Positions 10,091-19,099 are shown, counted from the first letter of the stretch. The stretch is 64,000 bases of DNA from JARDZU01 sp963730285 (GCA_963730285.1 CAVSQY010000007.1:310001-374000), one strand, 5' to 3'. Translations and numbers: made by a program. Notes: generated by a model not told the origin, from the sequence alone.

Positions 10091-10830
10091 GGATGCACGT
10101 CATCGGGTCGTCGGGGACATTTCCGGGCCCGGGCCGTCCCGCCTCCGGCTACATGATCGAGCAGGGCGGGACCAGGGTCTGGTGTGACGCCGGGTCGGGC
10201 ACGTTCATGAATCTCCCGGTTGACATAGCCATGATCGATGCCGTCGTCATCTCTCATCAGCACCCGGACCATTGCTCGGACCTATTTGCCGCCTTCCATG
10301 CCTGGACCTATTGCCCGGAGCCGCGAAGAGACATCCCATTCTTCGCTCCTCAGGCGGTGTGGGATCACATGACGGCATTCCTCGACAACGGCCAGGGTTC
10401 CTCGTTCCAGCAGACCTTTGATTTCCAACCGGTCTGGACCGGCGACGCCGTCACAGTCGGAGAGCTGACCGTGTCATTCACCGAGACGGATCACTCGGTA
10501 CCCAACGTGGGCTCTCGTTGGGAGGCCAACAACAAAGCGTTGTTCTACACCGGAGACACCGGGCCATCGGGAACCTGGCGAGAGCTGGCTCAGAGTGTCG
10601 ACCTGATGGTGTCCGAGGCCGCCTATCAGGGCGAGCGATCAGCCGGCGCCTACCCCCATCATCTGACCGCCACCGAGGCCGGATCGATCGCCAGGGAAGT
10701 TGGCGCCAAGAGACTCGTCTTGACTCACATACCTCCCTACCTCGATGTGAGCAGGTCGGTGTATGAAGCCGAGCTTGCCTTTGACCGGCCCGTGGGTGCT
10801 GCGGTCCCTGGGGGAGTTCTGGATGTCTGA
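10087..10830 (+). CDS. Metallo-beta-lactamase fold hydrolase
   Basis: A 247-residue MBL-fold protein with the metal motif SHQHPDHCSD (HxHxDH), GDT and a late LTHIPPY motif, resembling the RNase Z/ElaC-like and phosphodiesterase-like branch often found before rph in actinobacteria. Metal-dependent hydrolysis of a phosphodiester or related substrate is inferred from the fold. ATG 10087 overlaps the pdxH stop (ATGA), and its own end overlaps rph by 8 bases, so it lies in a tightly packed operon pdxH-MBL-rph-rdgB. Confidence 0.86.
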   Translation: MRMHVIGSSGTFPGPGRPASGYMIEQGGTRVWCDAGSGTFMNLPVDIAMIDAVVISHQHPDHCSDLFAAFHAWTYCPEPRRDIPFFAPQAVWDHMTAFLDNGQGSSFQQTFDFQPVWTGDAVTVGELTVSFTETDHSVPNVGSRWEANNKALFYTGDTGPSGTWRELAQSVDLMVSEAAYQGERSAGAYPHHLTATEAGSIAREVGAKRLVLTHIPPYLDVSRSVYEAELAFDRPVGAAVPGGVLDV

Positions 10831-11524
10831 CCGACACCATGACGAGTTGCGCCCCGTGGCGTTGGAGATCCCGTTCACCACTTCGACTCCGGGATCGGTG
10901 ATGATCACGATGGGCCGGACCAAGGTGTTGTGCACGGCTTCGGTGTCCGCTGAGGTCCCGAGATGGATGCGTGACTCGGGCAAGGGCTGGGTTACGGCCG
11001 AATACGGAATGCTCCCTGGGTCCTCCAACGAGCGGATAAGACGGGATCACGTGTCGGGTGGGCGAGCCAAGGAGATCTCACGGCTGATCGGGCGATCTCT
11101 TCGAGCGGTGGTCGACATGCGGGCCATGGGTGAGGCCATGGCCACCGTGGACTGCGACGTCATCGAGGCGGATGGTGGCACCCGCACAGCGGCCATCACC
11201 GGAGCCTGGATCGCACTCCATTACGCAATGGAGGCGGCGGTGGAAGCGGGTCAGATATCAGCCAATCCCCTGATCGACCAGGTGGCGGCGGTGTCGGTCG
11301 GGATTGTCGACGGGCAGGCTCAGCTGGATTTGGATTACGTGAGAGATGTCGCCGCGGAAGTCGACATGAACGTCGTAATGAGTGGTCGAGGCCTGTTGGT
11401 GGAGGTTCAGGGGACGGCCGAGCGGGCGCCATTCTCCCGGGAAGACCTCGACCAGTTGCTCGACCTCGCGGCTTCCGGAATCGCCGAGTTGCACGATCTG
11501 CAGAGACGAGCGGTATCGGAGTGA
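10823..11524 (+). CDS. rph: Ribonuclease PH
   Basis: Phosphorolytic 3'-5' exoribonuclease that trims tRNA 3' ends. The 233-residue protein has GSVMITMGRTKVLCTASV, GKGWVTAEYGMLPGSSNER, GRAKEISRLIGRSLRA, DCDVIEADGGTRTAAITGAW and DLDYVRDVAAEVDMNVVM, all characteristic of RNase PH. ATG 10823 is used; an extension to 10763 would lie inside the preceding gene. GTGA overlap leads to rdgB, the usual partner. Confidence 0.96.
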   Translation: MSDRHHDELRPVALEIPFTTSTPGSVMITMGRTKVLCTASVSAEVPRWMRDSGKGWVTAEYGMLPGSSNERIRRDHVSGGRAKEISRLIGRSLRAVVDMRAMGEAMATVDCDVIEADGGTRTAAITGAWIALHYAMEAAVEAGQISANPLIDQVAAVSVGIVDGQAQLDLDYVRDVAAEVDMNVVMSGRGLLVEVQGTAERAPFSREDLDQLLDLAASGIAELHDLQRRAVSE

Positions 11525-12099
11525 TTCCCCGGCTGGTCATCGCCTCCAAGAACCGGGACAAGATCATCGAGATCGAGGCTGTCCTGGGGGAGGTGGGCAT
11601 GGCTGATGAGGTCGTTCGGGGCTTGGATTGGCCAGACGTGGCCGAAACGGGCAACACGCTCGAGGAGAATGCCCTGCTCAAGGGTCGTTCGGTGGTGGAA
11701 GCCGTCGGTCTTCCGGTCATTGGCGATGACACAGGTCTCGAGGTGGCCGCGTTGCACGGTGCGCCGGGAGTCTTCACCGCCCGATACGCCGGGCCTGAAG
11801 CGACATACGCTGACAACGTGGCCAAGCTGCTGCGCGAGATGGCCGGCGAGCATGTCCGGGCCGCTCGCTTCAGGACCGTTGTCGCCCTGGTGATGCCTGA
11901 TGGTGTCGAGGTGGTCGCCGAAGGCTCACTGGACGGTGTTATTACCCGGGCACCTCGGGGACCTGGGGGCTTTGGCTACGACCCGGTTTTCGAGGTATCG
12001 GGCAGAACCCTCGCCGAAATGACGTTGAATGAGAAGAACGAGCTGTCACACCGGGCGAGAGCGCTCAGGGCGTTGGCGGCCGCAGTCGGAATCTCCTGA
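11521..12099 (+). CDS. rdgB: XTP/dITP pyrophosphatase (RdgB/HAM1)
   Basis: Removes non-canonical purine nucleoside triphosphates (dITP, XTP) by hydrolysis to the monophosphate. The 192 residues include the SKNRDKIIEIEAVL start, ETGNTLEENALLKG, GDDTGLEVAALHGAPGVFTARYAG and GFGYDPVFEV, and LNEKNELSHRARAL near the end, which are family signatures. The GTG start is embedded in the rph stop. The ndh gene begins 2 bases after the stop. Confidence 0.95.
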   Translation: MIPRLVIASKNRDKIIEIEAVLGEVGMADEVVRGLDWPDVAETGNTLEENALLKGRSVVEAVGLPVIGDDTGLEVAALHGAPGVFTARYAGPEATYADNVAKLLREMAGEHVRAARFRTVVALVMPDGVEVVAEGSLDGVITRAPRGPGGFGYDPVFEVSGRTLAEMTLNEKNELSHRARALRALAAAVGIS

Positions 12100-12101
12100 A
12101 A

Positions 12102-13367
12102 ATGAGCAGGCCAAGGGTTGTCATCGTCGGTGCCGGGTTTGCCGGTCTCAACGCAGCGAAGGAGTTGCGACGCGCCCAGGTCGACATCACCATCATCGAT
12201 CGCCGCAACTTTCATCTGTTCCAACCTCTGCTCTATCAGGTGGCCGCGGCCGCCCTGAATCCCAGTGACATCGCCTATCCGATCAGGTCGGTGTTCCGCA
12301 CTCAACAGAATGTGAAGTCGGTGCTCTTGGCGGAAGTGACGGAGATCGACGCTGACACGCGCCACGTCGAGTTGGATGACGGTCAGCTGGTTGCTTATGA
12401 CTATCTGATCCTCGCCGCCGGCGCGACCCATTCCTACTTCGGTCACGACGATTGGGGGCCGCTTGCCCCGGGTCTGAAAACCGTCGAGGACGCCCTAGTG
12501 ATTCGCCGAAAGATCTTGCTCGCCTTCGAGCAGGCGGAGCTCCATCCCGAGGAGGTGGAGCGTTTGCTCACTTTCGTGGTTGTCGGTGGCGGTCCCACCG
12601 GTGTTGAGCTGGCCGGTGCGTTGATCGAGATCGCAATGCATGCGCTGGGTACCGAATTCGATGTCATCGACCCTGCTCGGGCCAGGGTGGTGCTCGTGGA
12701 AGGAGCTCCACATGTTCTCCCCGTCTATCCGGAGCGACTATCCGAGAGCGCTCGTCGACAGTTGGAGAGCCTCGGTGTCGAAGTGCGGACCAACGCCCTG
12801 GTTGGCGCCATCGACGAGCGTGGCGTCACGCTCACAGACGGATCGAGGATCGAGGCCGGCACAGTGCTGTGGGCCGCCGGTGTGGAGGCGTCGTCCCTCG
12901 GGGCCATGGTCAGTGCCGAGACGGATCGAAGCGGTCGTGTCCGGGTCGAGCCCGACCTTTCGGTCCCCGGGCATCGCGAGGCCTTCGTGACGGGTGATCT
13001 GGCGGTCCTCCCCGATGTCCCGGGCGTCGCCCCTGCCGCCATGCAGATGGGTCGGCATGCGGCCCGGATGATCATGGCCGACATCGGACGCAGTCCCCGG
13101 TCGGGATTCACATACCGCAACAAGGGCTCCTTGGCCACCATTGGTAGGGCACGAGCCGTGGCCGACTTCGGGTGGACGCGTTTCTCGGGCTTTGCGGCCT
13201 GGCTTTCCTGGCTGGGTGTCCACATCTTCTATCTGATCGGGTTCCGCAACCGCTTCTTTGTCCTCGTCTCATGGGCCTGGAGCTATCTCACGTTCCGCCG
13301 TGGGGCCCGGATCATCACCGGGGTCCCCGGCGAGGAGGGCTCGAAGCCTGACGGCCAGGATCAGTGA
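12102..13367 (+). CDS. ndh: Type II NADH dehydrogenase (NDH-2)
   Basis: Single-subunit, non-proton-pumping NADH:quinone oxidoreductase at the membrane surface. The 421 residues contain two dinucleotide folds (VVIVGAGFAGLNAAK near residue 6 for FAD, FVVVGGGPTGVELAGAL near residue 155 for NAD), the quinone-side FQPLLYQVAAAALNPSDIAYPIR segment and VTGDLAVL. A C-terminal hydrophobic amphipathic stretch (LSWLGVHIFYLIGFRNRFFVLVSWAWSYL, about residues 365-395) is typical of the membrane anchor. ATG 12102 follows the rdgB stop by 2 bases. Confidence 0.93.
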   Translation: MSRPRVVIVGAGFAGLNAAKELRRAQVDITIIDRRNFHLFQPLLYQVAAAALNPSDIAYPIRSVFRTQQNVKSVLLAEVTEIDADTRHVELDDGQLVAYDYLILAAGATHSYFGHDDWGPLAPGLKTVEDALVIRRKILLAFEQAELHPEEVERLLTFVVVGGGPTGVELAGALIEIAMHALGTEFDVIDPARARVVLVEGAPHVLPVYPERLSESARRQLESLGVEVRTNALVGAIDERGVTLTDGSRIEAGTVLWAAGVEASSLGAMVSAETDRSGRVRVEPDLSVPGHREAFVTGDLAVLPDVPGVAPAAMQMGRHAARMIMADIGRSPRSGFTYRNKGSLATIGRARAVADFGWTRFSGFAAWLSWLGVHIFYLIGFRNRFFVLVSWAWSYLTFRRGARIITGVPGEEGSKPDGQDQ

Positions 13368-13489
13368 GGGTCGTGCTGACTAAGGGCGAGGGAGCTGCGG
13401 GGGTGAGCGGATCACGCCGACAGGGTGTTGCTGCCGGCCGGATCGTCAACCCGGCCGCAACCTCGCAGGGGCCTGTTCCCTTTGTGCTG

Positions 13490-13840
13490 TCAGGGATTCC
13501 AGCTATGTCGCATTACCAAAGCGACGAGTTCGCCTCTGCTGACTCCGAGGTGTCGGGCTTGCGCGACGAGCTGTTCGGCTAGCTCGTGGAGCCGGGAGTC
13601 GTCGGGTGTCGCCATCACCTTGGGGCGTGCCCCCCTGCGAAGCTCGATCAGCTGATCGTCGGCAAGTGACCTGTAGGCCCGGAGGGCAGTGTTGACATTG
13701 ACGTTTACCGTCTTGGCGAGCTCTTCGGAAGTCATCAGCTCGGTCCCGGGCTGGATGTCCTGCTCGCTCAGGGCACGGCGGACCCCTGAGGCGATTCGAG
13801 CGTACAACGGACCGTTGCCGTCAGGGATTGTCAGATCCAT
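13490..13840 (-). CDS. GntR-family (YtrA-like) transcriptional regulator
   Basis: A 116-residue regulator with only a winged HTH and a short helical tail, the YtrA-type layout. LYARIASGVRRALSEQDIQPGTELMTSEELAKTVNVNVNTALRAYRSLADDQLIELRRG is the GntR DNA-binding domain (about residues 10-70). ATG 13840 has an AAAGG box about 8 bases upstream; ATG 13846 or 13876 are alternatives. An interrupted palindrome sits 39-56 bases upstream, between this gene and a divergently read small membrane protein. YtrA-type regulators often control membrane transporters. Confidence 0.88.
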   Translation of the reverse strand: MDLTIPDGNGPLYARIASGVRRALSEQDIQPGTELMTSEELAKTVNVNVNTALRAYRSLADDQLIELRRGARPKVMATPDDSRLHELAEQLVAQARHLGVSRGELVALVMRHSWNP

Positions 13841-13878
13841 GGTCATGCCCTTTGCTTCTTGACAAGAAGGAAACATAT

Positions 13879-13896
13879 AGTAACACTAGTGTTGCT
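13879..13896. promoter_or_regulatory. Palindromic operator between gntR and the small membrane gene
   Basis: AGTAACACTAGTGTTGCT, with a perfect 12-bp core AACACTAGTGTT at 13882-13893. It lies in the divergent intergenic region, where an autoregulating GntR protein would bind. The match to this regulator is inferred. Confidence 0.6.
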
Positions 13897-13929
13897 ATTG
13901 TTTTCCTCTATTTGTAAGGAGCGCAAATC

Positions 13930-14109
13930 GTGGACTCGGAGACAATCGGGCTCATCGCCTTTGGCATCGGCATTCTCACCACTGTGATAATCATCGTCCT
14001 TGGTATTTACGGAGTCCGATCGGTAGCCCAGATACGAGACACCCTTCGACGATTCGGCGAAGACCTCCGCCGTCCTCCCGGCTCGGATGAGCCAGCCAAC
14101 CGGGATTGA
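13930..14109 (+). CDS. Small single-pass membrane protein
   Basis: A 59-residue ORF starting at GTG 13930 with a strong AAGGAG ribosome-binding site 8 bases before it. Residues 5-30 form one hydrophobic helix (IGLIAFGIGILTTVIIIVLG), followed by a basic, RR-containing tail (RDTLRRFGEDLRR) and an acidic end. It is read away from the GntR regulator and shares the palindrome-containing promoter region, so co-control is likely. No family recognised. Confidence 0.62.
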   Translation: MDSETIGLIAFGIGILTTVIIIVLGIYGVRSVAQIRDTLRRFGEDLRRPPGSDEPANRD

Positions 14110-14195
14110 GCCAGTCCTGGTTCTCGGGCAGTCGAGTGGTTGCAGAATGGTTGCGAACCATCTCCCGCCCCGACATCGATGGGCGAAATGTCCTG

Positions 14196-14280
14196 TGCGG
14201 GCGAGAGGATTTGAACCTCCACGGGATTTCTCCCACAGGGACCTAAACCCTGCGCGTCTGCCAAATTTCGCCACACCCGC
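14196..14280 (-). tRNA. tRNA-Leu(UAG)
   Basis: GCGGGTG at the 5' end pairs with CGCCCGC at the 3' end, a TTTAGGT anticodon loop gives UAG, and a long variable arm (type II) marks a Leu tRNA. 85 nt; CCA not encoded. Confidence 0.95.
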
Positions 14281-14329
14281 GTGTGGTGTCAGATTTTAGA
14301 GGCCCCAGCTTTGCCGAGGGCTTTGAGGG

Positions 14330-14403
14330 TGGGCCGCCCGGGACTCGAACCCGGAACCTTGAGCTTAAGAGGCTCCTGCTACTGCCAATTGAGCTAGCGG
14401 CCC
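14330..14403 (-). tRNA. tRNA-Lys(CUU)
   Basis: GGGCCGC pairs with GCGGCCC, the T arm is CCGGGTTCGAGTCCCGG, and the CTCTTAA loop gives anticodon CUU. 74 nt. The D stem (GCTC with TAGC) has one weak pair. Confidence 0.88.
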
Positions 14404-14412
14404 TGCCCAATT

Positions 14413-15115
14413 CTACCGATCGCACCAGTCCTTGAGAAAGTCGATCCACACCATCGTCGCGATGAACGCGTCTGTGCTCCGTCGCATCGTCACCCGACAG
14501 ACCCTCCACGGGAGATGATTCTTCCGGTGACCGGTGCCATCCGGTTTGATGAATGATTTGGTGAAGTCGTCGTCGACGATTCCTAGTTCAGTGGACCAAA
14601 ATGTCCGAGCGGCAGGTTCGTCGTTGTTCTGCGTGCAGGTTCAGACAGGCCGCGAATGCTGCGTCTGGGTGGAGGAACACTCTCGTCCATCGCATGAAGA
14701 ACCGCAGCGCCTCGGGCTCCGAGTGAGCCATCTCCAGCCGTCGAGATGTCTTACTTCCTTCTCCCCAGTACAAGGCGACACCAGCTGTAAATAGAGGATC
14801 ACAGCCAAGGTCGCGTGCCCTCTCTCGGGCTTCCCGTTGAATCAGCTCGATCTCTTGTCTCCTCTTGCGATTGGTGTCTCTCGGAATCCCCTCCTGCGAC
14901 CCAGTCCGCGTCTTGATGGCCTGGTATTGCTCGTCTGTGAGCCGTACCTTGCGGCACCATGTGGCGAGGGTCGACTTCTTGACCGGGATTAGGGCCATCA
15001 CTTCGCCATAAGAGAGCCCGGCACGTCTCAGATCCTTGCCGAGCTCGGATTTCTCCCAACGCGAGAGCCCATCCCAGTTGGCGACACGTTCCTCCAGATA
15101 CTTCCCCAGCTCCAT
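14413..15115 (-). pseudogene. HTH protein of an unnamed actinobacterial family, frameshifted
   Basis: The minus-strand frame from ATG 15115 reads an N-terminal HTH (YGEVMALIPVKKSTLATWCRKV), a basic linker, and ALYWGEGSKTSRRLEMAHSEPEALRFFMRW, then stops at 14588 after CLNLHA. One base out, the frame continues as QNNDEPAARTFWSTELGI, DDDFTKSFIK and ends WIDFLKDWCDR at 14413. One extra base near 14632-14640 breaks a protein of about 233 residues. From memory, similar actinobacterial proteins of unknown function exist, possibly LAGLIDADG-like. It lies between the two minus-strand and four plus-strand tRNAs. Confidence 0.68.
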
Positions 15116-15174
15116 GCCTTCGACGCTACGAATGGGCTGGGACAAGAATGGCCGCGAAGTACCCTGACCAACAA

Positions 15175-15248
15175 CGGGCTGTGGCGCAGCTTGGTAGCGC
15201 GCGTGCTTTGGGAGCACGAGGTCGTCGGTTCGAGTCCGACCAGCCCGA
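15175..15248 (+). tRNA. tRNA-Pro(UGG)
   Basis: CGGGCTG/CAGCCCG acceptor stem, CGTGC-TTTGGGA-GCACG anticodon arm giving UGG, and a GTCGGTTCGAGTCCGAC T arm. 74 nt. Confidence 0.95.
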
Positions 15249-15272
15249 CCGAGGCTTTACAATGACCAGGCC

Positions 15273-15345
<73 letters not shown>

Positions 15346-15381
15346 GAATGGGTCGCCCTTCGGGGCGTGACCTTGCCCCTT

Positions 15382-15455
<74 letters not shown>

Positions 15456-15476
15456 CAAGAATGACCCATTCAACAT

Positions 15477-15555
15477 GGTGGCCGTAGCTCAGCCTGGTTA
15501 GAGCACCTGGTTGTGGTCCAGGATGTCGCGGGTTCGAATCCCGTCGGTCACCCCA
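15477..15555 (+). tRNA. tRNA-His(GUG)
   Basis: GTGGCCG/CGGTCAC acceptor stem with a G at -1 (15477) facing C73, as expected for tRNA-His. The CCTGG-TTGTGGT-CCAGG anticodon arm gives GUG. CCA is encoded at 15553-15555. Confidence 0.95.
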
Positions 15556-15611
15556 AGGCGGAAGGGCGCAGGAATGCGCCCTTCTTCATCACATTCGGAA
15601 GACGGAGCGAA

Positions 15612-17006
15612 ATGTCTACGACAGTTACAGAGACCGGACCATTCGAGCGCATGGTCAAGTTCGAGTTGAGCGACGACCAAATCAATGCCGGCAAGGCTGC
15701 GACGGCCCGCAAGCTCTCCCACGACCTGAAGCTCAAGGGATTCAGACCGGGTAAGGCGCCGCTTCCGGTTGTCGAAGCGGCAGTCGGCCCGGACCGGCTT
15801 CGCAGCGAAGTCATCGACGACCTCGTGCCGCCCAAACTCACAGACATCCTCAGCGAGGAGGACATCAGCCCAGCGGTCACGCCACAGCTCGAGACCCTCA
15901 ACGATGTCGAGGGCGGAGTGGAGGTCGAGGTGAGAGTGACGCTCTGGCCGACAATCGAGCTACCCGAGTATCGGGACCGCTCCGTCGAAGTGACCTCGCC
16001 GGAGGTTTCCGACGAGGACCTGGACGGCCAGCTGGAGCGGATGTTGGAGCAGTTCGCAACAGTCGAGGAAGCGGTCAGGCCGGCCGCAGAGGGCGACTTC
16101 GCATCCATCGACGTCAAGGCAAGCAGCAACGGCGAGGCGGTTGAGGAGGCCGCCGCCTCTGATCTCCTCTACGAGGTCGGCTCCGGTCTCTTCATCCAAG
16201 GGATCGACGAGAAGCTGCTCGGTGCCGAGGCCGGCAGCGTCCTCGAATTCGAAGGGCCGTTGCCGGAGGGTTTTGGTGACCGCGCCGGAGAAGTCGTGGC
16301 CTTCGAGGTGACCGTGAACGAGGTGAAGGAACGCATCCTTCCCGAGCTCGATGATGAATGGGTCGGGGAGAACACCGAGTTCGAGACCGTGGACGAGCTC
16401 AAGTCAGAGCTCAGGGATAGGCTGGCCGAGGCGAAGCTCCAGGCGGTGAGCCGGCAGTTCACCGAGCGGGCTCTCAGCACGCTCGTCGATCAGGTGGAAG
16501 TCGAGCTGCCCGAGGCGCTGGTGAGAGCAGAGATGGACGAGCAGCTCCACCGGTTCATCCATCGTCTCGAGGAGAGCGAGTTGACCCTGGAGGATTACTT
16601 CGGGGCCACAGGAATATCCCAAGACAGCTTCATCGAGGATCTTCGTCAGCAGGCCGAACAATCACTGCGAAACCGACTGGTTCTCGAAGCGATTGCAGAG
16701 AGTGCGGAAATCGACGTCACGCCCGAAGATGTCTCGTCGGTGGTGCAGGGCCTCGCCGCACGCTCCGGAGACCCGGTCGCCTATCTCGATGCGTTCCGGC
16801 GTAGCGGCCAAGAATTGGCACTGGCCAGTGATATTCTCAGAAACAGGGCACTGGACGTCATCCTCTCGAACGCAAACCCGGTCGACGAGGACGGCAACCC
16901 GGTTGATCTGAGATTGCAAGTAGAAGAAGTCGAGGCCGAGGTGGTTGAGGCCGAGCCCGTTGAGGGCGAGGTCATTGCTGCCGAGGTCGTGGAGGAAGAA
17001 GAATGA
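15612..17006 (+). CDS. tig: Trigger factor chaperone
   Basis: Ribosome-associated folding chaperone and peptidyl-prolyl isomerase. The 464-residue protein shows the N-terminal ribosome-docking motif GFRPGKAP (about residues 40-47), a PPIase-like centre (GDFASIDV, GLFIQGIDEKLLGAEAGSVLEFEGPLPEGF) and a long helical C-terminal domain. The tail after about residue 420 is very acidic (many EVE repeats). ATG 15612 lies just after tRNA-His, and the ORF upstream of it runs through the tRNA. The stop overlaps clpP by ATGA. Confidence 0.95.
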   Translation: MSTTVTETGPFERMVKFELSDDQINAGKAATARKLSHDLKLKGFRPGKAPLPVVEAAVGPDRLRSEVIDDLVPPKLTDILSEEDISPAVTPQLETLNDVEGGVEVEVRVTLWPTIELPEYRDRSVEVTSPEVSDEDLDGQLERMLEQFATVEEAVRPAAEGDFASIDVKASSNGEAVEEAAASDLLYEVGSGLFIQGIDEKLLGAEAGSVLEFEGPLPEGFGDRAGEVVAFEVTVNEVKERILPELDDEWVGENTEFETVDELKSELRDRLAEAKLQAVSRQFTERALSTLVDQVEVELPEALVRAEMDEQLHRFIHRLEESELTLEDYFGATGISQDSFIEDLRQQAEQSLRNRLVLEAIAESAEIDVTPEDVSSVVQGLAARSGDPVAYLDAFRRSGQELALASDILRNRALDVILSNANPVDEDGNPVDLRLQVEEVEAEVVEAEPVEGEVIAAEVVEEEE

Positions 17007-17632
17007 CAACCGAGAACCAGTTCCAGAACTATGTGATCCCGACGGTCTTCGAGCAGACCAGTAGGGGAGAGCGCTATTTCGATATCTACAGCCGGCTCCT
17101 GAAGGATCGAATCATCTTCCTGGGGACTCCGATAGACGACACCATCGCCAATCTGATCATGGCCCAGCTCCTCCATCTCGAGTCGGAGGACCCCGACAAG
17201 GACATTTTCCTCTACATCAACTCGCCCGGCGGTTCCATCACGTCTCTGTTCGCCATCTACGACACGATGCAGTACATCAAGCCCGATGTGAACACGGTCT
17301 GCATGGGAATGGCCGCCTCGGCCGCAGCCGTGATCCTCGCCGGTGGTGCGGAGGGCAAGCGGTACGCCCTGCCTCACGCAAGGGTCATGTTGCACCAGCC
17401 TCATGGCGGTGCCCAAGGCCAGGCATCGGATATCGAAATCCAGGCCCGGCTCATCGTCCAGATGCGAGAGCAGTTGAATCAAATCCTCGCCGACCACACC
17501 GGTCAGGATCTGGAGAAGATCTCACAGGACACCGAGCGGGACTACTGGATGCTCGCCGACGCCGCCAAGGAATATGGCGTTATCGACGGAGTTCTCACGC
17601 GACGGGAGCTTGCCGCGGTAGCCTCCAAGTAA
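17003..17632 (+). CDS. clpP: ATP-dependent Clp protease proteolytic subunit
   Basis: Serine peptidase that forms a tetradecameric chamber and degrades substrates unfolded by ClpX, including tmRNA-tagged proteins. The 209-residue protein shows the nucleophile Ser at about residue 106 (MGMAASAAA) and the catalytic His at about 131 (VMLHQPHGGAQG). The ATG start is inside the tig stop codon, and clpX begins one base after the stop. Only one clpP copy is in the window. Confidence 0.96.
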   Translation: MTTENQFQNYVIPTVFEQTSRGERYFDIYSRLLKDRIIFLGTPIDDTIANLIMAQLLHLESEDPDKDIFLYINSPGGSITSLFAIYDTMQYIKPDVNTVCMGMAASAAAVILAGGAEGKRYALPHARVMLHQPHGGAQGQASDIEIQARLIVQMREQLNQILADHTGQDLEKISQDTERDYWMLADAAKEYGVIDGVLTRRELAAVASK

Positions 17633-17633
17633 C

Positions 17634-18895
17634 ATGACACGACTCGGCGACGGCGGAGAGCTGCTCAAGTGCAGCTTCTGCGGCAAATCTCAAAAGCAGG
17701 TCAAGAAGTTGATCGCCGGACCCGGCGTGTACATCTGCGACGAGTGCATAGACCTTTGCAACGAGATCATCGAAGAGGAATTCTCCGCCACCGAGGAGAT
17801 CACCTTCACCGAGCTCCCCAAGCCGGTAGAGATCAACGCCTACCTCGACGATTACGTGGTCGGTCAAGTGGAAGCCAAGAAGAAGCTGTCGGTTGCCGTC
17901 TACAACCACTACAAGCGGATTCGCGGTGGCGAGATGCAGCGAGACGTCGAGCTGCAGAAGTCGAACATTCTCCTAATCGGGCCGACCGGGTCGGGTAAGA
18001 CGCTCCTCGCCCAGACGCTGGCCCGTCAGCTGAATGTCCCATTTGCCATTGCCGACGCCACCAGTCTCACCGAAGCCGGGTATGTCGGGGAGGACGTGGA
18101 GAACATCCTCCTCAAACTCCTCCAGGCTGCCGACTATGACGTGAATAGGGCTCAGCAAGGCATCATCTACATCGATGAGATCGACAAGGTCTCACGCAAG
18201 GCCGAGAACCCCTCGATCACACGAGATGTGTCGGGTGAAGGAGTGCAGCAGGCATTGCTGAAGATACTCGAGGGGACGATCGCCTCCGTCCCCCCCAGGG
18301 TGGGCGCAAGCACCCCCATCAGGAATTCATCCAACTGGACACAACCAACATCCTGTTCATCTGCGCCGGTGCCTTTGGGGGTCTCGAGGACATCATCGCC
18401 AATCGCGTGGGACGAAGAGGTGTTGGTTTCGGAGCTGACGTTCGGGGAAAGGCCGAAGGCCGTCCCACCGAACTGCTCAATCAGGTCATGCCCGAGGACC
18501 TGATGAAATATGGCTTGATCCCCGAATTCATTGGCCGTCTCCCGGTGATGGCCACCGTGGAGGATCTCGATCTCAGTGCCTTGGTGGAGATCCTGACCGA
18601 GCCGAAGAACGCCTTGACCAAGCAATACGCACGCATGTTCGAGATGGATGATGTTGAGCTGGTGTTCACGCCCGATTCGCTAGAGGCCATTGCGGAGCAA
18701 GCGATCAAACGCGCCACCGGTGCTCGCGGGCTCCGGGCGATCCTGGAGGAAGTCCTGCTCAACACGATGTACGACCTCCCCTCGCGCACCGATATCGAAC
18801 AAGTTCTGATCGATCGTGACGTCGTCGCCGAAAAGGTCAACCCCACGCTGGTGCCTGCCCGAGAGGTCGAAGGGCCGGCAGAGAAGTCGGCCTAG
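17634..18895 (+). CDS. clpX: ATP-dependent Clp protease ATP-binding subunit ClpX (frameshifted)
   Basis: AAA+ unfoldase feeding ClpP. The N-terminal zinc domain (CSFCGKSQKQVKKL, CDECIDLC), Walker A (GPTGSGKT), Walker B (IIYIDEID) and VSGEGVQQALLKILEGTIASVPP are in one frame up to the C run at 18290-18296. The protein then continues in another frame as QGGRKHPHQEFIQLDTTN and runs to FIGRLPVMATVEDL and the stop at 18895. Adding one C (7 to 8) restores about 420 residues. A homopolymer error is more likely than true loss, because the rest is intact. Confidence 0.9.
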
Positions 18896-18993
18896 TCCTT
18901 TCGCGCGCTTCGGTCTCGGACCACAGGAATTGCGCAATCCGGGTGTCATCTGGGTTACAGTTGGTTGCGGGGCCACTCCTGGTGGTCAGTAAT

Positions 18994-19096
18994 GGGGAAA
19001 GGGAGGCGCTGATCCTCGACCTGTAGCCGGTCACCTGGGTCGTGGGGAGCTAGTGGTGAGACCGCCCTGTCCTGTTTAGCTATGAAGGGATAGGAG
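18994..19096 (+). promoter_or_regulatory. Structured RNA leader, copy 1
   Basis: About 100 nt ending at the start codon of the LPFTG protein at 19100, and closely matched by 20023-20125. CCTCGACC (19014-19021) can pair with GGTCGTGG (19038-19045). CGGTCACC (19028-19035) can pair with GGTGAGACCG (19055-19064) with a two-base bulge. CCTGTCC (19066-19072) can pair with GGATAGG (19088-19094), which carries the likely ribosome-binding site. The first two helices interleave, so they form a pseudoknot or are alternatives. I cannot match it to a riboswitch class I know. Confidence 0.62.
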
Positions 19097-19099
19097 CAA

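Noticed and set aside
13364..13582. 72-codon ORF after ndh
   Set aside because: It has a GTGA overlap with ndh, but no domain, and runs antisense into the GntR gene.
18407..18895. Separate gene downstream of clpX
   Set aside because: It is the continuation of ClpX in another frame after a one-base deletion.
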